From Gemmatimonadales bacterium (GTDB lineage Bacteria; Gemmatimonadota; Gemmatimonadetes; Gemmatimonadales; GWC2-71-9), in assembly GCA_030601605.1 (NCBI GenBank), contig JAUVTI010000040.1:1-12515 (forward strand): 12,515 nt of DNA. The letters run 5' to 3'. This document shows, piece after piece, positions 7,151 through 12,515 of this stretch. Under the pieces are notes generated by a model. It worked only from the letters and a program-made list of their open reading frames with translations, had not been told where the DNA came from and ran no database searches. Both the position numbers and the translations under genes were made by a program. The first letter of the stretch is position 1, and every line of letters starts with the position of its first letter.

Positions 7151-8263
7151 TCAGATCAGCTCGGCCGGATCGTGCAGCTTCAGGCCGAACGCCTCCGCCA
7201 CTCCCGGATAGACCACCTTGCCCTCGATCACGTTGAGCCCGAGGAACAGGGAGCGGTCGTCTTTGCACGCCTTCTTCCAGCCTTCCGCAGCGAGGGTCAA
7301 GGTGTACGGGAACGTCGCGTTCGTCAGCGCGAGCGTGGAAGTGCGCGGCACTCCGCCCGGCATGTTGGCAACCGCGTAGTGCACGACGTCGTCCACGATG
7401 TACGTCGGCTCCTCGTGGGTCGTAGGCTTGATGGTCTCCACGCAGCCACCCTGATCCACCGCCACGTCCACGATCACCGACCCAGCCTTCATGCGCTTGA
7501 GGTCCTTGCGCGTCACCAGATGCGGCGCCTTGGCGCCCGGCAGCAGAACCGCACCCACCAGCAGGTCGGCTCTCGCTACGGCCTCCAGGACGTTGTGCCT
7601 GTTCGAGTACACGAGGTCCACGTTGGCCGGCATCACGTCGGACAGGTAGCGCAGGCGCTCCAGCGAGAGATCCAGGATCGTCACGTGGGCGCCAAGCCCG
7701 GCGGCCATCTTGGCCGCGTTGGTGCCGACCACCCCGCCGCCCAGGATCACGACCTCGGCCGGCAGCACGCCGGGCACGCCGCCCAACAGGATACCGCTAC
7801 CGCCGTAGTAGCGCTCCAGGTACTTGGCGCCCTCCTGGACCGCCATGCGACCCGCAACTTCGCTCATGGGGGTCAGCAGCGGCAGCTCGCCCGACTCCAG
7901 CTGAACGGTCTCGTAGGCGATCGCGATCGCTCCGGTATCCATCACGGCGCGCGTCAGCTCCTCGTCGGCGGCAAAGTGGTAGTACGTGAACACCGCCTGC
8001 CCCGAGCGCATGCGCGGCCACTCCGGCTCGATCGGCTCCTTCACCTTCACGATCATTTCAGCCTTGGCCCACACATCGTTGACGTCGGGAACGATGGTCG
8101 CTCCGATCGACTCGTAGAGGTCGTCTGCGAACCCACTCCCCACACCAGCTCCACCCTCGATCAACACGGTGTGACCCTGCGCAACCAGAGCCTCGGCGCC
8201 AGCAGGCACCAACGCGATCCGGTTCTCAGCGGTCTTGATCTCCTTCGGCACACCTATGATCAT
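7151..8263 (-). CDS. ald: Alanine dehydrogenase
   Basis: Ald interconverts L-alanine and pyruvate plus ammonia with NAD(H) in the cytoplasm, linking amino acid use to central carbon and nitrogen balance. The 370-residue protein starts MIIGVPKEIKTAENRIALVP. It keeps the residues known to bind substrate and act in catalysis in characterised enzymes, at the same numbers: R15, K75, H96 and D270. The dinucleotide-binding fold has GGGVVGTNAAKMAAGLGA (175-192), with D198 after the second strand to hold the ribose of NAD. These features and the length separate it from the related transhydrogenase alpha subunit. The frame is open upstream to about 8380, but the ATG at 8263 has GAAGAGG six bases before it and the family N-terminus. 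It follows the M16 peptidase by 28 bases and is probably the last gene of that transcript. Confidence 0.97.
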   Translation of the reverse strand: MIIGVPKEIKTAENRIALVPAGAEALVAQGHTVLIEGGAGVGSGFADDLYESIGATIVPDVNDVWAKAEMIVKVKEPIEPEWPRMRSGQAVFTYYHFAADEELTRAVMDTGAIAIAYETVQLESGELPLLTPMSEVAGRMAVQEGAKYLERYYGGSGILLGGVPGVLPAEVVILGGGVVGTNAAKMAAGLGAHVTILDLSLERLRYLSDVMPANVDLVYSNRHNVLEAVARADLLVGAVLLPGAKAPHLVTRKDLKRMKAGSVIVDVAVDQGGCVETIKPTTHEEPTYIVDDVVHYAVANMPGGVPRTSTLALTNATFPYTLTLAAEGWKKACKDDRSLFLGLNVIEGKVVYPGVAEAFGLKLHDPAELI

Positions 8264-8291
8264 CGCAAGCCTCTTCGGTCCATTGGCCGGG

Positions 8292-9542
8292 TCAGTTCGG
8301 CCCCAGCCAGACAACGGTTTGCCGCGCCGGGGCGAAGAACTCCTCAGCCACCCCTCCCACGTCCTCGGCGCGGATGGCATCGATTTGGGCCAGCACCTGG
8401 TCGATCGTGCGATACGGCTCGCCGTACAGCTCGAACGTGGCCAGCCTGTACATGCGCGCGGTGGGGCTCTCCAGCGACAAGGTAACCTGCCCCTTGAGCT
8501 GCTGCTTCGCCTCCGCCAACGCGCTCCCCGACAGCCCCTCGGCCGCCAGGTCCTTCAACTCCGCCAGAATGACGTCCACCGCCTGCTCCGCGGTGGAGGG
8601 ATGAGTCCCAACGTAGACACCCGTCACTCCGGTCTGCTGATAGAAGGACTGGTAAGTCATCACGGAGTAGGCCAACCCCAGCTCCTCGCGCACACGCTGG
8701 AACAGGCGTGACGACATGCCCCCACCCAGCACCGTGTTGAGCAACAGCAGCGGCTCGCGCCGCTCGTCCCGGTGCGGGAAGGTGTCGGTACCCAGCACTA
8801 CGTGAGTCTGCACCGTGTCGCGCTGTACGTGGCGCGTGCTGCGCGCGGCCGGCGGCACCGACTCCACCGCGAGCGGCTCCGGCCCCGACTGGTAGTTGAA
8901 CCAGCCGCACTTGGCCACGAGCTTGAGCAGGAGGTCGTGGTTGAGGCTGCCGGTGGCAGTGATCACGATCTGGCGCGGGTGGTAGGCCCGCCCGTGCAGG
9001 CCCTTGAGGTCCTCCGCGTTCAGGCTGGTCACCGTGTCCCGGGTCCCCAGGATCGAGTATCCGTACGGGTGTTCCGGCCACAGCGTCTGCGAGTGCAACT
9101 CGAACACCAGGTCGTCGGGCGTGTCCTCGACGGTGCTGATCTCCTCGAGCACTACCTTGCGCTCCAGCTCGAGGTCGGCGGACCGCAGCACCGGGTTGCG
9201 CACCAGATCGGTCAGCACGTCGAGGGCCCGAGGCAGGTCCTCGTCGAGCACGCGCGCCTGATAGGAGGTGTACTCGCGGGAGGTGAACGCATCCAGGGCG
9301 CCGCCGCGGACCTCCAGCTCCAGCGCTATGTCGCGCGCGCTGCGCCGCTCGGTGCCCTTGAACACCATGTGCTCCAGCAGGTGGGAGAGCCCCATCTGGG
9401 CGCGCTCCTCGTGAACCGAGGCCGCGCGCACCCAGATCCCGACGGCCACGGAGCGCACGCCGGGCAGGACTTCCGAAACGACCGTTACGCCATTGTCGCC
9501 GCTGGTGCGATACAATCGCTCATCGAGCTTGACCGTCTGCAT
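8292..9542 (-). CDS. M16-family zinc metallopeptidase (processing peptidase-like)
   Basis: M16 peptidases of this size resemble the mitochondrial processing peptidase beta subunit and bacterial homologues such as B. subtilis MlpA. They cut peptides or signal sequences inside a clam-shaped chamber. The 416-residue protein has the inverted zinc motif HLLEH (54-58, with E57 as general base) followed by MVFKGT. The third ligand is probably E134 in VVLEEISTVED. The C-terminal domain carries SSRLFQRVREELGLAYSV, the Arg and Tyr region that binds substrate. Both halves are present, so it could be active alone or as a homodimer. No signal peptide is evident, so a cytoplasmic site is likely. ATG at 9542 lies seven bases after the pnp stop with no strong ribosome binding site. 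Substrate is unknown; pnp-M16 adjacency is common in bacteria. Confidence 0.93.
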   Translation of the reverse strand: MQTVKLDERLYRTSGDNGVTVVSEVLPGVRSVAVGIWVRAASVHEERAQMGLSHLLEHMVFKGTERRSARDIALELEVRGGALDAFTSREYTSYQARVLDEDLPRALDVLTDLVRNPVLRSADLELERKVVLEEISTVEDTPDDLVFELHSQTLWPEHPYGYSILGTRDTVTSLNAEDLKGLHGRAYHPRQIVITATGSLNHDLLLKLVAKCGWFNYQSGPEPLAVESVPPAARSTRHVQRDTVQTHVVLGTDTFPHRDERREPLLLLNTVLGGGMSSRLFQRVREELGLAYSVMTYQSFYQQTGVTGVYVGTHPSTAEQAVDVILAELKDLAAEGLSGSALAEAKQQLKGQVTLSLESPTARMYRLATFELYGEPYRTIDQVLAQIDAIRAEDVGGVAEEFFAPARQTVVWLGPN

Positions 9543-9549
9543 CGCAACT

Positions 9550-11646
9550 TCAGGTCTTGGCGGTTTCGGTCTTCTCCATCAGCGCCTTTCGCGAAAGGCG
9601 CATCTTGCCCCGGTCGTCGATCTCGAGAAGCTTGACGCGCACCGTGTCACCCTTCCTCACCACGTCCTCCGTCTTCTCGGTGCGCTTGTGCTGCAGTTCC
9701 GAGATGTGCAGGAGCCCCTCCTTGCCGGGCAGGATCTCCACGAACGCGCCGAAGGCGGTGGTCGACTTGACGGTCCCTTCGTAGACCTGACCAACCTCCG
9801 GGTCCTTGACTATCCCTTCGATGATCTGACGCGCGCGCTCGCCTGCGTCGCCGTCGACTGCCGAGATCGTAATGAGCCCCGAATCATCGACGTTCAATTC
9901 GGCACCGGTCTCGTCCTGGATTCCGCGGATGATCTTCCCCTTCGGCCCGATGATGTCGCCGATCTTCTCGGGGTCGATCTGGATCGTGATTATGCGCGGC
10001 GCGTACTTGGACAGCTCGCTGCGCTCACTGTCGAGGGTCTGCGCCATGACGTCCAGGATGTGCAGTCTGGCGTCGCGCGCCTTGCCCAGGGCGTCCCGCA
10101 CGATCTCGTGAGAGAGTCCACCGATCTTGATGTCCATCTGGATCGCGGTGATACCGTCACGCGTCCCAGCGATCTTGAAGTCCATGTCGCCGAGGTGGTC
10201 CTCGGCGCCCAGGATGTCGGTCAGCACGGCGACCTTCTCGCCCTCCTTGATGAGGCCCATCGCCACACCGGCGCAGGGTGCCTTGAGCGGCACGCCCGCA
10301 TCCATCATCGCCAGGGAGCCGCCGCACACCGTCGCCATCGAGGAGGAGCCGTTCGACTCCAGGATGTCCGACACCACGCGAATCGTGTAGGGAAACTCGT
10401 CGTACGGCGGAAGCAGCGCCTGCAACGCCCGCTCGGCCAGGTGCCCATGCCCGATCTCGCGCCGTGACACGCCGCGCACCGGCCGCACCTCACCCACCGA
10501 GAACGACGGGAAGTTGTAGTGCAGCATGAAGCTCTTGGTCGTCTCCTGCGCGACGTCGATGTTGTCGATGCGCTGCTCGTCCCGGACCGTTCCGAGCGTG
10601 GTGCTCACCAGCGCCTGCGTCTGGCCCCGGGTGAACAAGGCCGACCCGTGGGCGCGGGGCAGTAGCCCCACCTCACAGGAGACGGGACGCACCGTGCTCA
10701 GGTCACGGCCGTCCACCCGCTCGCCGCGCTCCAGCACCTGCTCGCGCATCGTGGCCGACTCGACGTCGTTCACCGCGCGCTTGATGTCGGACCGGTTGTC
10801 CGGGAACTCCTCAGCCAGCTCGTCGGCCACGTCGGAGCGCAGCGACGCCAGAGCCTGAATCCGCTCGGTCTTCTCCGCGAGGTTGAGCGCCTCCTCGACC
10901 CGTCCCTTCGCCAGCCCCTGAACGCGCTCCACGATTTCCGGGAGCGGCTCCCATTTGGTCCACTCCATCTTCGGATTCCCGACCTGGGCCACGATTTCAC
11001 TCTGCATGGCCACGATGTCGGCGATCCCCTGCTGCGCAAACACGAGGGCGTCCGTGATCGTATCCTCGCTGACCTCGAGCGCCCCGCCCTCCACCATCAC
11101 GATGGAGTCGGAGTGCCCCGAGGCAACGAGGTCGAGGTCACTCAGCTCGAGCTGCTCGAAGGTCGGGTTCAGCACCCATTCGCCTTCCACGCGTCCCACC
11201 CGGATGCCGGCGATGGGGCCATCCCACGGCACTTTGGAGATCGAGAGCGCCAGTGAGGCCGCCGTGATGCCCAGGATGTCCGCGTCGTTCTCCTGGTCCG
11301 CCGAGAGGACGTACACGAAGACCTGGATTTCGTTCTTGAATCCCTTCGGAAAGAGCGGCCGCAGCGAGCGGTCGATGAGCCGCGCCGCCAGGATCTCCTC
11401 CTCTCCCGGCCGACCTTCACGCTTGAAGAAGCCGCCCGGAATCTTGCCGGCTGCGTAGCTCTTCTCGCGGTATTCGACGGTGAGGGGGAAGAAAGGAAGG
11501 GAGGACTCGGAATCGGAGACGGTTATCGCCGCCAGCACCATCGTCTCGCCATACTGCACGACGGCACTCGCCGCCGCCAACTTCGCCAATCGCCCGGTCT
11601 CGAGTCGGAACTTCCGACCGCCGACCAGCTGTTCCACATGCTGCAC
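9550..11646 (-). CDS. pnp: Polyribonucleotide nucleotidyltransferase (PNPase)
   Basis: PNPase degrades RNA from the 3' end by phosphorolysis and can add tails in reverse; it is a trimer and often part of the RNA degradosome. The 698-residue protein has two RNase PH-type domains with GGFFKREGRP in the first. The catalytic second one contains DILGAEDHLGDMDFK, where D483, D489 and K491 match the E. coli active-site residues. A KH domain follows (IGPKGKIIRGIQDETGAE, from about 566), then an S1 domain (EGTVKSTTAFGAFVEILPGKEGLLHISEL, about 618-687). I chose GTG at 11646 because AAGGAA lies seven bases before it; a second in-frame GTG at 11637 is possible. The gene follows rpsO by 83 bases, the well-known rpsO-pnp order, with a hairpin in the gap. 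Confidence 0.97.
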   Translation of the reverse strand: MQHVEQLVGGRKFRLETGRLAKLAAASAVVQYGETMVLAAITVSDSESSLPFFPLTVEYREKSYAAGKIPGGFFKREGRPGEEEILAARLIDRSLRPLFPKGFKNEIQVFVYVLSADQENDADILGITAASLALSISKVPWDGPIAGIRVGRVEGEWVLNPTFEQLELSDLDLVASGHSDSIVMVEGGALEVSEDTITDALVFAQQGIADIVAMQSEIVAQVGNPKMEWTKWEPLPEIVERVQGLAKGRVEEALNLAEKTERIQALASLRSDVADELAEEFPDNRSDIKRAVNDVESATMREQVLERGERVDGRDLSTVRPVSCEVGLLPRAHGSALFTRGQTQALVSTTLGTVRDEQRIDNIDVAQETTKSFMLHYNFPSFSVGEVRPVRGVSRREIGHGHLAERALQALLPPYDEFPYTIRVVSDILESNGSSSMATVCGGSLAMMDAGVPLKAPCAGVAMGLIKEGEKVAVLTDILGAEDHLGDMDFKIAGTRDGITAIQMDIKIGGLSHEIVRDALGKARDARLHILDVMAQTLDSERSELSKYAPRIITIQIDPEKIGDIIGPKGKIIRGIQDETGAELNVDDSGLITISAVDGDAGERARQIIEGIVKDPEVGQVYEGTVKSTTAFGAFVEILPGKEGLLHISELQHKRTEKTEDVVRKGDTVRVKLLEIDDRGKMRLSRKALMEKTETAKT

Positions 11647-11653
11647 TTTACTG

Positions 11654-11659
11654 TTCCTT
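11654..11659 (-). promoter_or_regulatory. Ribosome binding site of pnp
   Basis: AAGGAA, seven bases before the GTG at 11646, decides the start codon over the in-frame GTG at 11637. It begins three bases after the end of the intergenic hairpin, so folding or cleavage there could alter access. Confidence 0.6.
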
Positions 11660-11662
11660 GCT

Positions 11663-11699
11663 GAGCACCAGCCATTACGGCTGGACGCCCGAGGTGCTC
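11663..11699 (-). promoter_or_regulatory. Nested stem-loop between rpsO and pnp, candidate processing site
   Basis: On the minus strand the outer arms GAGCAC (11694-11699) and GTGCTC (11663-11668) enclose an inner hairpin, CCAGCC-GTAAT-GGCTGG (11668-11684), with a one-sided bulge of about 8-9 bases. There is no U-tract, so it is not a standard terminator. In E. coli a stem-loop at this place is cut by RNase III and then trimmed by PNPase to shut off pnp. The position here invites the same reading, but the sequence alone does not prove it. Confidence 0.5.
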
Positions 11700-11729
11700 G
11701 TCCCGGACGCCCCATACCCGCGCCGTCGT

Positions 11730-11990
11730 CTAGTGGCGGAGGCCGAGCTCTTCGATGAGCCGACGGTAGCCTTCCAGATCGGTGCGCTTGAGGTAGTCCA
11801 GCAGGCGACGCCGCTTGCTCACCATCATCATCAGCCCCTGCCGCCCGTGGTGATCCTTGTTGTGGGTGCGGAAGTGCCCAGTGAGCGTGTTGATCCGCTC
11901 GGTGAGGATCGCGATCTGGACACGGGTCGACCCCGTGTCGTTGGGATGCATGGCGTGCTTCTGGACTACGGCTTGCTTGTCAAAGCTCAT
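11730..11990 (-). CDS. rpsO: 30S ribosomal protein S15
   Basis: S15 binds the three-way junction of the 16S rRNA central domain early in 30S assembly. The 86-residue basic protein shows the family pattern NDTGSTRVQIAILTERINTLTGHFRTHNKDHHGRQGL, then VSKRRRLLDYLKR and a C-terminal YRRLIEELGLRH. The conserved DHHSRRGL segment reads DHHGRQGL here, a mild change at an rRNA-contacting loop. The frame is open far upstream, but the ATG at 11990 gives the right length and has GGAGG eleven bases before it. It is the first gene of the rpsO-pnp-M16-ald block. S15 often represses its own translation through its leader, and a leader hairpin is present here. Confidence 0.97.
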   Translation of the reverse strand: MSFDKQAVVQKHAMHPNDTGSTRVQIAILTERINTLTGHFRTHNKDHHGRQGLMMMVSKRRRLLDYLKRTDLEGYRRLIEELGLRH

Positions 11991-12001
11991 GAAAAGTGTA
12001 T

Positions 12002-12006
12002 CCTCC
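12002..12006 (-). promoter_or_regulatory. Ribosome binding site of rpsO
   Basis: GGAGG, followed by 11 bases and then ATG at 11990. The spacing is on the long side but the match is perfect. It lies six bases after the leader hairpin. Confidence 0.65.
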
Positions 12007-12012
12007 AAAGCG

Positions 12013-12039
12013 CGGGCCAGACGTTTCTCGTCATGCCCG
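12013..12039 (-). promoter_or_regulatory. rpsO leader hairpin, candidate S15 autoregulatory element
   Basis: The minus-strand RNA reads CGGGC-AU-GACG-AGAAA-CGUC-UG-GCCCG. That gives a 5-pair stem, a symmetric 2x2 internal loop, a 4-pair stem and an AGAAA loop. It ends six bases before the rpsO ribosome binding site. S15 leaders in several phyla use unrelated structures to repress rpsO, so a new class here is plausible but unproven. Confidence 0.5.
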
Positions 12040-12072
12040 TATTTTACAATAGCATAACAATTTAGCTGGCCC
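12014..12072. repeat. 7-base inverted repeat flanking the rpsO/kinase promoter region
   Basis: GGGCCAG (12014-12020) and CTGGCCC (12066-12072) are perfect inverted copies with a 45-base AT-rich centre. The left arm also forms the 3' side of the rpsO leader hairpin, so the two pairings exclude each other in any transcript long enough to hold both. A chance match is possible at this GC content. Confidence 0.35.
12051..12059 (-). promoter_or_regulatory. Possible extended -10 promoter element for rpsO
   Basis: On the minus strand TGTTATGCT fits the extended -10 form TGnTATnnT and lies in a sharply AT-rich island (12041-12064). A second overlapping match, TGCTATTGT, follows directly. No good -35 is seen at the right distance. 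Transcription would start close to 12045, so the leader would open almost at once with the hairpin. Confidence 0.35.
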
Positions 12073-12077
12073 TCAGA

Positions 12078-12091
12078 GGACTGTAAAGTCC
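12078..12091 (+). promoter_or_regulatory. Small hairpin before the kinase start codon
   Basis: GGACT-GTAA-AGTCC is a perfect 5-pair hairpin four bases before the GTG at 12096. The only Shine-Dalgarno-like run, AGAGGA (12075-12080), is too far from the GTG when unfolded and is partly taken into the stem. Folding may therefore affect initiation. I see no better ribosome binding site. Confidence 0.3.
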
Positions 12092-12095
12092 ACCC

Positions 12096-12515
12096 GTGAC
12101 AGACGATCCGAAAGACCTTGTTGGCCGCCGCATGGGCCGCTACACCCTGGGCGAGCTCATCGGCCAGGGGGGGTTCGCGTGGGTCTTCGCCGGCCGGGAC
12201 TCGGAGGACGGCAGCCCGGTCGCCCTGAAGGTCCTGAAGCCCCGCTACGCCGGCGACGACCAGTTCGAGCACCGTTTCCGCAACGAGTCCAAGGTGGCCT
12301 CCGAGCTCGGCCATCCCAACGTCATCCGGATCCGCGAGGTGGCGCAGGCGGACGGGTTCACCTTCTTCGCCATGGATCTCTACCCCGATTCCCTGGCCGC
12401 CCGGCTGGAGCGGGAGGGCACTCTCCCGGAGAAGGACCTGATCCGGATCGCCTCCGACGTGGCGGCCGGCCTGGCCTTCGCCCACGATGCCGGGTTCGTG
12501 CACCGGGACATCAAG
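12096..12515 (+). CDS. Hanks-type Ser/Thr protein kinase, N-terminal part of the catalytic domain
   Basis: This is the start of a eukaryotic-like protein kinase that transfers phosphate from ATP to Ser or Thr of target proteins. The 140 visible residues contain the glycine-rich loop IGQGGFAWVF (22-31), the ATP-binding lysine in VALKVLK (K45), a likely helix C glutamate (E64), GHPNVIRI, and HRDIK (136-140), where the window ends inside the catalytic loop. The Mg-binding DFG, activation loop and any membrane or sensor domains lie beyond. GTG at 12096 gives a short N-terminus before RYTLGELIG; the ATG at 12132 is an alternative. Neither has a good ribosome binding site. It is divergent from rpsO and shares its upstream region. 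Substrates cannot be inferred. Confidence 0.92.
   Translation, partial: MTDDPKDLVGRRMGRYTLGELIGQGGFAWVFAGRDSEDGSPVALKVLKPRYAGDDQFEHRFRNESKVASELGHPNVIRIREVAQADGFTFFAMDLYPDSLAARLEREGTLPEKDLIRIASDVAAGLAFAHDAGFVHRDIK

Noticed and set aside
7097..8485. A 462-codon plus-strand open frame opposite ald
   Set aside because: The product is rich in His, Arg and Gln with no domain signature, and it lies antisense to an alanine dehydrogenase with every key residue intact.
11663..11699. Rho-independent terminator between rpsO and pnp
   Set aside because: The stem-loop is strong, but the bases after it on the minus strand (CAGCAAGGAACAG) contain no U-tract and hold the pnp ribosome binding site.
11991..12503. 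Upstream extension of the S15 frame
   Set aside because: It would cross the intergenic region and run antisense to the kinase. S15 is normally about 86-89 residues, as given by the ATG at 11990.
1..12515. Mobile elements, CRISPR arrays, tRNA genes, toxin-antitoxin or defence genes
   Set aside because: No transposase or integrase motifs, spaced direct repeats, or tRNA-like cloverleafs were seen. All long coding regions are housekeeping families apart from the partial kinase.

Overview
The window is a gene-dense, GC-rich piece of a bacterial chromosome made of housekeeping genes. Ten of the eleven genes lie on the minus strand, and gaps between them are very short. I see no mobile element, tRNA, rRNA or CRISPR array. 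High GC, frequent GTG starts, many overlapping start/stop codons and a Hanks-type protein kinase fit a free-living Gram-negative, rod-shaped bacterium. The style of the proteins suggests Gemmatimonadota or a relative, but that is an inference I could not test.

Reading in the minus-strand direction, from high to low coordinates, the first block is rpsO (ribosomal protein S15), pnp (polynucleotide phosphorylase), an M16-family zinc peptidase and ald (alanine dehydrogenase). The rpsO-pnp pair is a widely conserved linkage of ribosome synthesis and RNA decay. The rpsO leader contains a strong hairpin just before its ribosome binding site. A second nested hairpin sits directly before the pnp ribosome binding site. 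Both are candidates for post-transcriptional control. The M16 peptidase and ald follow closely and probably share the transcript.

A 146-base gap (7005-7150) separates ald from the second block. It holds a convincing minus-strand sigma70-type promoter (TTGTCA, 17 bases, TATGTT). A perfect 7+7 base inverted repeat straddles the -10 element, and a GC-rich hairpin follows in the 5' leader. The promoter drives the cell-elongation cluster mreB-mreC-mreD-mrdA(PBP2)-rodA, which is the core elongasome: actin-like filament, scaffold, membrane partner, transpeptidase and glycosyltransferase. accD (fatty acid synthesis) and folC (folate metabolism) follow, so envelope lipid synthesis and wall growth may be co-transcribed.

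folC runs off the left edge. It has no ATG, GTG or TTG start in frame and appears to begin at CTG in a CTGA overlap with accD. At the right edge a Ser/Thr protein kinase runs divergently on the plus strand and is cut at its HRDIK motif. It shares an AT-rich intergenic region with rpsO.

No new multi-gene system is visible. The points most worth a second look are regulatory: the folC CTG start, the palindrome over the mre promoter, and the rpsO and pnp leader structures.
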